DNA of 64,000 nucleotides from Bog-756 sp963845485 (lineage in GTDB: Bacteria > Actinomycetota > Acidimicrobiia > Acidimicrobiales > RAAP-2): contig CAWJSI010000014.1 of the NCBI GenBank assembly GCA_963845485.1, positions 186,001-250,000 on the forward strand. Reading direction: 5' to 3'. A program made the translations under genes and the position numbers. Positions 8,298 through 18,000 of the stretch are shown piece by piece. Under the pieces are notes generated by a model. That model ran no database searches and was not told the DNA's origin. It saw only the letters and a list, made by a program, of their open reading frames with translations. Each line of letters starts with the position of its first letter. The stretch's first letter is position 1.

Positions 8298-9548
8298 GTG
8301 TTGAGCAAGCGCATCATGGCGGGGGGACTCGCTCTGCTGGTCGGATCGGCGGCTGTGGCAGTGGGGGTCGGCGGCCCGTCGGCCGGTGCCGCCACGGAGA
8401 CACCGGGAGTCACGGCCAACAGCATCACGGTGGGGTCCATCAGCGATATCTCCGAGCCCATCCCGGGCCTCTTCGAAGGGGCCAAGATCGGCACGGAGGC
8501 CTACTTCGCCTACATCAACAGTCAAGGTGGCGTGAACGGGCGCAAGCTCGTGCTCGACGCCCGGGACAGCGCCTTTTCCGCGGGCACGGTGACCAACGAG
8601 GCGCAGAGCATCGCGGCCAACGACTTCGCCATCGTCGGCGGCTTTTCCCTCCTCGACGGCTCCGAGCAGCCCGCGGTGGACGCCGCCCACCTGCCCGTGG
8701 TGACCCAGGTCCTCACGCCGGCCTACTACTCGGACCCGAACCTCTACTCGGCGGTGCCGCTGGTGAACAACGGGGAGATCGACGGTCCCTTCAAGTGGCT
8801 GAAGAAGAAGTATCCCCAGGACATCCAGCACGTGGGCGTCATCGGGTCCAGCTCCGCGGCCACCGCCATCACCGCTGAGCACGTGTTCCACAACCTCACC
8901 GATAGCCTCGGCTACAAGTGGGTGTACCAACGGGACGCCAGCTATTCGGAGACCTCCTTCCTCCCCGACATCATCAAGATGAAGAACGCCGGGGTGAAGA
9001 TCGTCTTCGAGCCCACGCAACAGGGCGCCTACATCAGCAACATCGCCCAGGAGATGAAGCAGGAAGGCCTCAACGCAATCCTCCTCAGTGGGTCCAACGC
9101 CTACGAGGAGAACTTCAAGCCAGGATCGGCCGGCAACGGGACCATCGTGACCGGGGTCGACGCTCTGTACGAGGGCGAGGACGCCAAGGTCGTCCCGGCC
9201 GTAGCCACCTTCGACCACTGGGCGAAGAAGGTCGACCCGCAGACCCAGCTCGACCTCTACACCCTGGACGCCTGGATCAACGCCGAGCTGTTCGTCCAGG
9301 CCCTGAAGGCCGAGGGGGCCAACCCGACCAGGGCGGGGCTCGAAGCCCAGCTGGACAAGGTCACGTCATTCGATGCCAACGGCCTCATCTCCGCTCAAAA
9401 CCCGGCCAAGAAGATCCCCGGGCAATGCTGGCTGGCCGCAGAGTATGAGAACGGGACGTGGAAGCGGATACCGCCCGACCCCAAGTCCGGCTTCGTGTGC
9501 AATCCGGGAGGGTTCTACCCCGCCAGCTACAAGGGTGTGAACCGCTAG
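8298..9548 (+). CDS. ABC transporter substrate-binding protein, branched-chain amino acid type
   Basis: A 416-residue Peripla_BP_6 protein, first gene of a three-gene importer operon. GTG 8298 follows AAAGGGGG. The N-terminus (basic SKRIMAGG, hydrophobic ALLVGSAAVAVGVGG, then SAGA) is a Sec signal peptide with no lipobox cysteine. The mature part shows YINSQGGVNGRKLVLDARD and MKNAGVKIVFEPTQQGAYI. It should bind a small amino-acid-like or amide ligand outside the membrane and pass it to the fused permease that starts 33 bases downstream. Confidence 0.9.
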   Translation: MLSKRIMAGGLALLVGSAAVAVGVGGPSAGAATETPGVTANSITVGSISDISEPIPGLFEGAKIGTEAYFAYINSQGGVNGRKLVLDARDSAFSAGTVTNEAQSIAANDFAIVGGFSLLDGSEQPAVDAAHLPVVTQVLTPAYYSDPNLYSAVPLVNNGEIDGPFKWLKKKYPQDIQHVGVIGSSSAATAITAEHVFHNLTDSLGYKWVYQRDASYSETSFLPDIIKMKNAGVKIVFEPTQQGAYISNIAQEMKQEGLNAILLSGSNAYEENFKPGSAGNGTIVTGVDALYEGEDAKVVPAVATFDHWAKKVDPQTQLDLYTLDAWINAELFVQALKAEGANPTRAGLEAQLDKVTSFDANGLISAQNPAKKIPGQCWLAAEYENGTWKRIPPDPKSGFVCNPGGFYPASYKGVNR

Positions 9549-9581
9549 CCCCATCACCGCCCTAGGCAAAGTCGAGCAACC

Positions 9582-11510
9582 GTGAGTGAGTTCCTCCAGT
9601 ACCTTGTGATCGGGATCGTCACCGGCTCGATCTATGCGGTCAGTGCCAGCGGGCTGGTCGTCACTTACAACGCCACCGGCATCTTCAATTTCGCCTACGG
9701 GGCGGTCGGGATGGTCCTCGCCTACCTGTACTGGCAACTGTGGCAGGGCTGGGGCTGGAATCCCGTGCTGTCGCTGGTCATCGTCTTGGTGATCCTGGCC
9801 CCCCTCCTGGCCCTGGTGGTGGAACGGGTGCTCATGCGACCCCTCCACGGCTCCACGCTCAACACCATGATCGTGGTGACCCTCGGCCTGTTCTTGCTCC
9901 TCTACGGCCTCACCGGCACCATTTGGAACCAGTCGACCACGCGCAATCTGCCGGAATGGTTCGCCGGTGACCAGGTCGACGTGTTCAATGTCAACCTCAC
10001 CTATGAACAGCTGATCACCCTGGGGTGCGCAGTAGTGGTGGCCGCGGCGCTGTGGTTCCTGTTCCGACACACCCGGATGGGAGTGTCCATGCGGGCCGTG
10101 GTCGACGACCCGGCCCTGGCCTCGATGACCGGGGCCCGATCTGGACGGATCGCCGGCCTGGCCTGGATCATTGGCTTCATGGCCGCCGGACTGGCCGGGA
10201 TCCTGGTGGCGCCGGGGACGGGCATGAGCCTTGAGATCCTCTCGGAGTTGGTCATCTTCGGGTACGCCGCCGCCATCGTCGGTCGCCTCCGCTCGCTGCC
10301 CCTGACCTTCCTCGGAGCCATGATCCTGGGCATTGCCGGGTCGATGGCCATCGGCTACCTGCCCGGCAGCCTGCTCACCGACGTGAGCAATGCCCTGCCC
10401 ATGGCGCTGTTGATCATCGTTCTCATCCTGTTGCCCCAGGGCACCCTGTCGGCCGGCCGCCTGGCCCGACACCGACCCCCCCGTACCCCGTCGCTCGGTA
10501 CCACTCTGGTCGGCGGCCTGGTCCTCATCGCCCTGTCCACGCTGGTGGCCTACCTGATCAGCGGCACCAACCTGTACACCGAGGGCCTGGGCCTGGCCAC
10601 GGCCATCGCCGCCCTGTCCCTGGTGCTCCTCTCGGGCTACGGGGGCCAGGCCTGGCTGTGCCAGTTCACCTTCATGGGCCTCGGGGCGTGGGTCATGACC
10701 AAGGTGGATGGCGGCGACTCCGTCCTCGGCGTGCTGGCCGCCATAGGCTTCTGTGCCGCAGCGGGGGGGCTGCTGGCCCTCCCTGCCCTCCGCCTGCGCG
10801 GCCTGTACATGGCCCTGCTCACGTTGGCCTTCGCCGTCCTCATGGACGAGACCTTCTTCACCAACCCGGCCATCGTCAACAGCGGGTCGATCACGGTGGG
10901 GCGGCCGGTCATCTTCGGGATGACGTTCACCACCGACCGGTCGTTCGTCATCCTGCTGGCCATCGTGCTGGCTGCCTGCATCGTCGGGGTGGGTGCGTTG
11001 CGCCGGGGCAGATTCGGCCGCCGGCTGGTGGCCATGAGCGACAGCCAGGTGGCGTGTGCCACGGTGGGTATGAACATCATCAAGACCAAGCTGGCTGTGT
11101 TCATTCTGGCCGGGGGACTGGCCGGTCTGGCCGGAGCCCTCTACGGCGGGATGGCCCACACGGTGTCGGTCACCCAGTTCGGTTTCGTGGAGAGCCTGGT
11201 GCTGTTCGTCGCTGTGGTGCTGGCCGGGGTGACCATGCTCAGCGCCTCGGTCCAGGCCGGGATCAGCCTCGCCGTCATCACCCTCATCGGCCAGCACCTG
11301 CCCTCGTTCGCCGGCTTCACCTATGTGCTGTTCGGCGTGGGCATCATCGCCGTCGGACGGAACCCCTACCGGTTGGGCCAGGAGTACCAGCGTCTGGGAG
11401 AGCGGCTGCGGGCCCGAGGCAAACCGACCGGACCGGCCGCACCTTCGGCCGACGGTGACCCGGCCGCCATCCCGTCAGTGCGTGCCGCTCCAGAGGCGTC
11501 CGTTGTCTGA
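9582..11510 (+). CDS. fused LivH-LivM branched-chain amino acid permease
   Basis: A 642-residue integral membrane protein joining both permease subunits of a Liv/Urt-type importer. Residues 1-290 form the LivH half (TYNATGIFNFAYGAVG near the start; RMGVSMRAVVDDPALASMTGA in the coupling loop). Residues about 305-615 form the LivM half (LLSGYGGQAWLCQFTFMGLGAW; RRGRFGRRLVAMSDSQVACATVGMN as its coupling loop). Two subunits are normally separate genes, so the total length of about 600 residues is the mark of fusion. The start is GTG. Its stop overlaps the start of the ATPase gene, indicating translational coupling. Confidence 0.92.
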   Translation: MSEFLQYLVIGIVTGSIYAVSASGLVVTYNATGIFNFAYGAVGMVLAYLYWQLWQGWGWNPVLSLVIVLVILAPLLALVVERVLMRPLHGSTLNTMIVVTLGLFLLLYGLTGTIWNQSTTRNLPEWFAGDQVDVFNVNLTYEQLITLGCAVVVAAALWFLFRHTRMGVSMRAVVDDPALASMTGARSGRIAGLAWIIGFMAAGLAGILVAPGTGMSLEILSELVIFGYAAAIVGRLRSLPLTFLGAMILGIAGSMAIGYLPGSLLTDVSNALPMALLIIVLILLPQGTLSAGRLARHRPPRTPSLGTTLVGGLVLIALSTLVAYLISGTNLYTEGLGLATAIAALSLVLLSGYGGQAWLCQFTFMGLGAWVMTKVDGGDSVLGVLAAIGFCAAAGGLLALPALRLRGLYMALLTLAFAVLMDETFFTNPAIVNSGSITVGRPVIFGMTFTTDRSFVILLAIVLAACIVGVGALRRGRFGRRLVAMSDSQVACATVGMNIIKTKLAVFILAGGLAGLAGALYGGMAHTVSVTQFGFVESLVLFVAVVLAGVTMLSASVQAGISLAVITLIGQHLPSFAGFTYVLFGVGIIAVGRNPYRLGQEYQRLGERLRARGKPTGPAAPSADGDPAAIPSVRAAPEASVV

Positions 11511-13077
11511 GGCCACCCTTCTTCACGCACCGCCTGCGCTGGCGGTGTCTGAGGTCTCGGTGCGGTTCGGTGGCCTTCAGGCCCTCGATGGCGTGGACCT
11601 CGAGGTGGCCGTAGGCGAGGTCCACGGGCTGATCGGGCCCAACGGCGCCGGCAAGACCACGTTGTTCAACGTGGTCGCCGGTCTGCAGCGGCCGACCGGG
11701 GGAAGGGTCCACATGGGGATCCATGACGTGACCGGGGCCAAGCCGCATCGGCGCTCCCGGCTCGGACTGGGTCGCACCTTTCAACGCCTGGAGCTGTTCG
11801 GCACCCTCACGGCCCGAGAGAACGTGCAGATGGCCGCTGAAGTGCAGCGGGGCAAGCTGGCGTCGGGTCGGACCCCGGCCGCGGAGGCCGTCGTGCAGCT
11901 CGAACGGGTGGGTCTGTTGTCCATCGCCGACGAGCCCACCGACTCGCTGCCGACAGGGCTGGCCCGCCTGGTCGAGATGGCGCGGGCCCTGGCCGCCTCT
12001 CCGGATCTCCTGCTTCTCGACGAACCGAGCTCGGGACTGAACGCCGAAGAGACCCGTGCGCTCGGACAGGTGCTGCTCAGCCTGGCCGCCGACGGGATGG
12101 GGATCCTGCTCGTCGAACACGACATGGAACTGGTCATGTCGATCTGCGACCGCGTCGATGTGCTCGACAACGGACAGATCATCTCTCGGGGTGAGCCGGC
12201 CACGGTGCGGGCCGATCCCCTGGTCCAGCAGGCGTATCTGGGCGGGGAGGCCGACGCCGATCCGAGCACCGGGGCTGTCGGCGCCTCGGTGTCAGGCCCT
12301 CGTGGCGTCGACCCCCCCGGCGACGAGTCGGCCACTCCGGCGTTGGCCGTGATCGACGTGCGGGCCGGCTACGGTCGCATCGAAGTCCTCCACGGCGTGT
12401 CACTGGAGGTGGCCAAGGGATCTGCTCTGGCGTTGTTGGGCCCGAACGGCGCGGGCAAGTCCACGCTCTTGAAGGTGATCTCGGGCCAGCTGGCACCCAC
12501 CGGTGGGAGTGTGGAGTTCTCGGGTACATCGATGGGGAAGCATGCTTCCGAGCAGTTGGCGCGCTCGGGCGTGTGCATGATCCCCGAGGGACGCTCCATC
12601 TTTCCCAACCTCACGGTGCGAGAGAACCTGTTGATGTACACGTTCCGCCGGTCCGGTCTGAAGGCGTCGTGGATCGAGGAGCGGGCCTTCGAACGCTTTC
12701 CCGTGCTCGGGCTGCGGCACAAGCAGCTGGCGGGCACCCTCTCGGGAGGGGAGCAACGGATGCTCGCCATGGCCCGGGCGCTCACCACCGATCCCGAGAT
12801 CCTCTTTCTCGACGAGCTGTCCATGGGGCTGGCACCGTTGATCGTGGAGGAGCTCTACGGGGTCGTCGACCAGCTGGTGACGTCGGAGCACCTGACGATC
12901 GTCATGGTCGAGCAGTTCGTGCAGACCGCACTCTCCATCGCCGATCAGGCCGTCATCATGGTGGGGGGAACTCTGGTGAAGCGGGGTAGTCCCGAGGCCA
13001 TCCGGTCCGAGGTGGTGGGCGCCTATCTGGGCAGCGACGACGGACAGTCCGTGCTCGAGGCACGTCCACCGGACTGA
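11503..13077 (+). CDS. fused LivG-LivF ABC ATPase
   Basis: A 524-residue protein carrying two ABC ATPase domains. The LivG half has Walker A GPNGAGKTT and Walker B LLLLDEPSSGL; its signature reads LPTGLARLVEMARAL instead of an LSGGQ-like motif. The LivF half (from about 283) has GPNGAGKST, a canonical LSGGEQRMLAMARAL signature and ILFLDELSMGLAP. TTG 11503 overlaps the permease stop and has GAGG upstream; the earlier ATG at 11323 would lie inside the permease gene. It powers the importer encoded just upstream. Confidence 0.92.
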   Translation: MSEATLLHAPPALAVSEVSVRFGGLQALDGVDLEVAVGEVHGLIGPNGAGKTTLFNVVAGLQRPTGGRVHMGIHDVTGAKPHRRSRLGLGRTFQRLELFGTLTARENVQMAAEVQRGKLASGRTPAAEAVVQLERVGLLSIADEPTDSLPTGLARLVEMARALAASPDLLLLDEPSSGLNAEETRALGQVLLSLAADGMGILLVEHDMELVMSICDRVDVLDNGQIISRGEPATVRADPLVQQAYLGGEADADPSTGAVGASVSGPRGVDPPGDESATPALAVIDVRAGYGRIEVLHGVSLEVAKGSALALLGPNGAGKSTLLKVISGQLAPTGGSVEFSGTSMGKHASEQLARSGVCMIPEGRSIFPNLTVRENLLMYTFRRSGLKASWIEERAFERFPVLGLRHKQLAGTLSGGEQRMLAMARALTTDPEILFLDELSMGLAPLIVEELYGVVDQLVTSEHLTIVMVEQFVQTALSIADQAVIMVGGTLVKRGSPEAIRSEVVGAYLGSDDGQSVLEARPPD

Positions 13078-13091
13078 GGTCCCGTTCATTC

Positions 13092-13119
13092 TTGACTAAT
13101 CCTATCGTGTTTCTATAGA
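13092..13119 (+). promoter_or_regulatory. probable sigma70-like promoter for the PIG-L gene
   Basis: TTGACT (13092-13097) and TATAGA (13114-13119) are separated by 16 bases in an unusually AT-rich patch just after the Liv operon stop. About 35 bases downstream a leader hairpin is possible (GATGCC at 13151-13156 with GGCATC at 13162-13167). The gene starts at 13216. Confidence 0.5.
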
Positions 13120-13215
13120 TTGGGACACAGTCGAGTGCCGTCCCGTCGTGGATGCCACGTCGGCATCACGGCGCCAAGAGTTGGCGTGCGTGGTCGGACC
13201 GAAAGGCGGCATGCC

Positions 13216-14043
13216 GTGAAGCCAGTGCTCGTGACGTTGCACGCCCACCCCGACGACGAGGCCATCTTCACCGGGGGAACCATCCTTCGGGCCGTCGCCT
13301 CGGGCTGGCGGGTGGTGTTGATCGTGGCCACCGACGGCGACCTCGGTGCGGGCACCGATGGCCCCGTCATCGGCTCGACACGTCGAGCCGAGACGCTCGC
13401 CGCGGCCCAGCTGCTCGGGGTGGAGCGCGTCGAGTTCCTCGGCTACGGCGACTCGGGCTACGAGGACCCACCGGTGGGCGACCCACGCCACGGGGTGGCA
13501 TCGGCCCGGGCGCTGCGGGCCGGCACCCTGGCGGACACCTTCGTCGATGTGGTGGCGAGGAGGGTCCGACGGATTCTGGTGGAAGAGGATGCGGTTGCCC
13601 TCACCAGCTACGACGACAACGGCATCTACGGCCATATCGACCACGTGCTGACCCACGAGGTCGCCATCCGGAGCATCGAAGGACTCTCCTGTGAGCACTA
13701 CGAGGCCACGCTGGCCCGGAGTGCGCTCCGTCGGCTGCGCAGCGAGCAGCTGGGCCGCGGCCTGATCGCTGATCTGTGGCCCTCCTCTCTGTCCGAACGT
13801 CTGGGCGTCGAGGACGGTCCCGACCTCGTGGCCGTAGATGTGGCCCAGGATCTCGACGACAAGCTGGCCGCCGTGGCCCACCACTCGAGCCAGCTCCTCG
13901 AGGCCAGCAGCTTCATGGGGCTCCCTCCCGGCGTGTTTCACCACCTGCTCGGGACCGAGTGGTTCCGGGTGGCCCGACGGGGCGAGGGATCGTTCCTTCG
14001 CATGGTCCTTGCCGCCAGGGACCGCCAGCCTGTGGCCGTCTAG
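13216..14043 (+). CDS. PIG-L/LmbE-family zinc deacetylase
   Basis: A 275-residue protein with the zinc motif AHPDDE at residues 10-15 and a second ligand region GHIDH at about 137, hallmarks of N-acetylglucosaminyl deacetylases such as MshB and Mca. GTG 13216 follows AAAGGCGG. MshB and Mca act in actinobacterial mycothiol metabolism, but lineage-specific paralogues are common, so I do not assign mshB. Cytoplasmic, no signal peptide. The C-terminal histidines (VAHHSSQ, FHHLLG) may help shape the active site. Confidence 0.85.
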   Translation: MKPVLVTLHAHPDDEAIFTGGTILRAVASGWRVVLIVATDGDLGAGTDGPVIGSTRRAETLAAAQLLGVERVEFLGYGDSGYEDPPVGDPRHGVASARALRAGTLADTFVDVVARRVRRILVEEDAVALTSYDDNGIYGHIDHVLTHEVAIRSIEGLSCEHYEATLARSALRRLRSEQLGRGLIADLWPSSLSERLGVEDGPDLVAVDVAQDLDDKLAAVAHHSSQLLEASSFMGLPPGVFHHLLGTEWFRVARRGEGSFLRMVLAARDRQPVAV

Positions 14044-14176
14044 CCCGCCTCGGTGGGCTGGAGGTCAGGTCCTGAGCGGGCCACCCGAACTCCATCGAGC
14101 CGCCCACGTCACCACCAGTGCGGACGACGGGTAGGAAGAGGCCGAGCGCCCCGAGCGCCTCCTACACTTCCAGGCC

Positions 14177-14980
14177 ATGGCATTCGTTGAGGTTTCCCGG
14201 CCGACACCGGCGGTTGCACTCGTCACGCTGAATCGTCCCGAGAGGATGAACGCCATGGCCTTCGACGTCATGCTGCCGTTGCGAAGGCTGTTGGAGGAAT
14301 TGAGTGCCGACAACTCCACTCGGGTGGTCGTGCTGACCGGTGCCGGAGCAGGCTTCTGTTCGGGAGCGGACCTCGAGGACGCCGGAGTGCTGCCGGGCAT
14401 CGACGGGCTCACCGTTCCGACCATCGCCCTGCGGGCCATGGAGCTGTTGGACGACGTGATCCGTACGGTGCGAAGAATGCATCAGCCGGTCATCGCCGCC
14501 ATCAACGGGGCCGCCATCGGCGGTGGCTTCTGTCTGTCCCTGGCGGCCGACATCCGGGTGGCGTCCCGATCGGCCTACTTCCGGGCCGCTGGCATCAACA
14601 ACGGCCTCACCGCTGCCGAACTGGGTATCAGCTACCTGTTGCCCCGTGCGATCGGTACCTCACGGGCCGCCGAGATCATGCTGACCGGACGCGACGTTGA
14701 CGCTGCCGAGGCCGAGCGCATCGGGATCGTGTCCACCACGGTGGCCGACGAGGAGCTCCTCGACACGTGTTACGCCATGGCCGAGCGGATCGTCGGATTC
14801 AGCCATGTGGGGGTGGAGCTGACCAAGAGGATGCTCCGTACCGGGATCGACGCCTCGAGCCTCGAGACGCACATGGACAATGAGGGCACGTCCCAGCTCT
14901 TCGTACGCCTGACCACCAGGAACTTCGAAGAAGCCATCCGGGCCCGTAAGGAGAAGCGCCCTCCGATCTTCAACGACTGA
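14177..14980 (+). CDS. enoyl-CoA hydratase/isomerase family protein
   Basis: A 267-residue crotonase-fold enzyme. LNRPERMNAMAFDVM and the oxyanion-hole segments GAGAGFCSGADL and AAINGAAIGGGFCLSLAADIR are clear. The usual hydratase glutamates are not both evident around FRAAGINNGLTAAELGISYLL, where a glutamate does remain in AELG, so activity could be hydratase or isomerase. ATG has AGG just upstream. Monocistronic by spacing; fatty-acid or acyl-CoA catabolism is inferred. Confidence 0.88.
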   Translation: MAFVEVSRPTPAVALVTLNRPERMNAMAFDVMLPLRRLLEELSADNSTRVVVLTGAGAGFCSGADLEDAGVLPGIDGLTVPTIALRAMELLDDVIRTVRRMHQPVIAAINGAAIGGGFCLSLAADIRVASRSAYFRAAGINNGLTAAELGISYLLPRAIGTSRAAEIMLTGRDVDAAEAERIGIVSTTVADEELLDTCYAMAERIVGFSHVGVELTKRMLRTGIDASSLETHMDNEGTSQLFVRLTTRNFEEAIRARKEKRPPIFND

Positions 14981-15041
14981 CCGTCCTCAGCGGTGGCGCG
15001 ACCAGGTGGGTCGGGTGGAGCCGGAGTCACCGAGCGGCCAA

Positions 15042-18000
15042 TCAGCCAACCGGGTATTCCGGGGTCCACGTCACATGGAGTTGGTCCAGAGTCGCGGCTG
15101 CGGAGCGACGCAGATCGTCGCGCTGGCGGGCCACCGTTTCGGTGTCGAGGTCGGCTAGTACCCGCATGGTGAGGGCTGCTTCGTACTCCGCCCCCCTCGA
15201 GTGTGCGGCATCCAGGCTCTGGCGCAGGGCCTCTTCGGCCTTGGCGTAGTTGCCATGGACGGCGAGCGCACTGCCCCGGATGCGTTGGAGGAGTGGCATC
15301 TGGGAGGCGACGCCTCCCAGGTTCTGGGCCGTGGCCATGGCCGCGGCCACCGTTGTCAGTGCCGCGGCGGCGTCGCCGCTCAGCAGTTGGCACTCGGCCA
15401 TGCGTGCCTGGACCTCGAGGGCGTCGCTGTGGCTGCCGACGTCCCTGAACTCGTCGATAGCCCTCCGGTAGAGATCGAGGGCCTCGTCGAACCGTTGTTG
15501 CCCGGCGGCTACTCGACCTAACTTGCCGTCGGCATCGGCGGCCCCCGAGCGATAACCGGCAGCTCGCCAGGTGCGCGAGGCCCGGCCGAAGGCCCGGGCG
15601 GCCTCGTCCAGGTGTCCCTGGTCGAGGGCGATCTCCCCAAGGTTGAAGACGTAGAAGGCGTCCATGACCGCGTTGCCGGTCCGCCGCACGGTGGCCTGGG
15701 CCCGTTGATAGAGGGACACGGCTTCGTCCCAGTCGCCCCGGTAGTAGGCGAAGCCGCCCAGCATGTTGAGCACCCCGGCCTGTCCGGGAAGGTCGTTGAG
15801 GTCCTCGAAGAGGGTAAGGGCCTGCTCCCAGTTCTCCGGTTCCTCGAGCTGGCCGAGGTCCATCCTGGCCCAGTCGATGACACGCAGGGCGTCGGCCACC
15901 ACGTGACGGTCGCCGACCTCTTCGGCCTCGGTCACGGCCTGACTGCACCAGGTGATCGCCCGCCGGTGATGACCACTCTCCTGACAGAAGCGCCCGTACC
16001 ACCCGGCGAGCTCGGCTCGTTGCCGGACCGACTCCCGACCCGTGGAACCCTCGAGCACCCGGATACCCTTGGTGATCCACCGGAGCGCGTTGGCGTATCG
16101 GTCGAGCCAGCCCTGGACCCGGGCCAGTTTCAGAATCAGTCTCGCCTGGGCCACCGGATCGTCCACCACCAGGCGCCGGGCCGCCCGGTAGGCGGCGGCG
16201 GCGTCGATGTAGTCCCCGGTGAGATTGCGGGCATCGCCCAGGGACTCGTGGACAGCAGCGAGCTCGCTCACCGTGAGGTGGGGCAGCCGGCGCCCGGCGG
16301 CTAGGGCCCGCTCGTAGTACTCGGCGGCTTCACTGTTGGCGTAGACGGCCTCGGCGTGGGTGGCCGCCTGAAGGGAGTACGACCACGCGTTGTCGAACCG
16401 CTGGGCGTGCAGGTAGTGGAAGGAGAGGAGTTCGGACTGGTCCTCGCCGTGCTCTGCGGCCGACGCTCGGATGGTGTCGCCGGCCGTCGAGTGCAGCTGG
16501 CGCCGGAGGCGGAAGGAAAGTCCGTCGTAGGCACAGTCACGTAGCAGGGCGTTACGGAACGCCACCCCTCCCTTGCCATCGCGGCTGACGAAGGGTTCGA
16601 GCCGACTCCACACCGGGTCATCGTGCCGGGGGAGATCACCGACCACCTCCCCGAGCAGCGCAGCGGGAAACGACCGACCGAGCACGGACATTCTGCGGAG
16701 GAGGTGCCGGTCCTCACTGCTCAGCCGGTCGATACGTGCGGCGATGACATCCTCGATGGTGTCGGGCAGTGACCCGATCGATTCGCCATTGGTGGCTGCC
16801 GCGATCAACTCTCGGAGGAAGAGGGGGTTCCCACCCGAACGGCCGACCAGCGAGGCGAGATCCCGAGGGGGGAGCGGCGCCACCTGGGTGGCGTCCTCGG
16901 CCAGATGGAGCGACTCGTCAGTGCTCAGGGGAAGTAGCTCGATGCGGGTGGTGAGTCCGTCGGGGGCAACGAATCCGGAATCGACATCACGGCGGGTCAT
17001 GCACCAGACCCAGCCGGTGGCCCCCACCACCGCAGCCAGGTTGGTGAAGAGTTCGGCGGAGGCCTCGTCCATCAGGTGGGCGTCCTCGATGACGAAGAGC
17101 CCCTTGTCGGGAAGGAGTTCGGCCAGCATGTCGATGACCACCCGGGCCAGCTTCGGCCGACGAAACTCCTCTTCGAGCTCCTCGGTCTCCCTGGTCTCGG
17201 GGACGGGGACGCCGATGGCCATGCCGATGAGCGGAGCCCAGGGGAGGAGGCGGGGAAGCCGTGCCTCCACCGCGGCAAGGAAGCGCGCCCCCAGTTCAGC
17301 GCCATTCCCCTCGACGGGAAGGCCGAGCAGGTCCCGGAGGAGTCCCCTGACGGCGTGAAATGGCGTTGAGGAGTCGTAGCGCTCGCACACCGTGGCCAGC
17401 TGCAGCCGATCGGCGGCCAGAGTGCGGAGTTGATCAGCCAGTCGCGACTTGCCCACGCCGGTCTCTCCGATGATCTCGACCAATGCCCCGCTCCCCGCAG
17501 CAGCGCGGTTGGCCACGGAGGCCAGCACCTCGAGTTCGTGCTCCCGTCCGATGAACGGCAGCTCGTCGAGGGCGGCGGCCGTCGCCGGCTGGGTCCAGGC
17601 CCCGATACTGATGGCCCGGACAGCTTTGGCTTTGCCCTTGACGAAAAACGGCTCGAGGTCGGTGACCGAGAATCTCGAACGGGACCGGGCCAGGAGATCC
17701 GGCGTGGTGATGATCTGGCCGGACTCAGCTTTGGCCATGAGCCGAGCGGCCAGGTTGACGGCGTCTCCCATCACTGTGAACGTCCTCCGGTACCGCGGAC
17801 CGACCTCGCCCACGAAGACCGCACCCTGGTTGACGCCGATGCGAACCGCGATGGGCCCGTGGGCATCCACGACCTCTCGGGTGACCAAGAGCATTCTGTT
17901 CTCGTCGTCGCCCGAGGTGGACGGTGCCCCGGCGGTGAGGATGATCTTGCCTCCGTCTCGATCGACGTCGGTGGCGAGGAAGGTCACACCCTGTCGGTCC

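Noticed and set aside
7713..9218. Minus-strand 501-codon open frame
   Set aside because: Antisense shadow of the binding protein and the small hypothetical gene, with no recognisable domains.
9366..11297. Minus-strand 643-codon open frame
   Set aside because: Antisense to the fused LivHM permease; the Gln/His/Gly-rich translation is a codon-position artefact.
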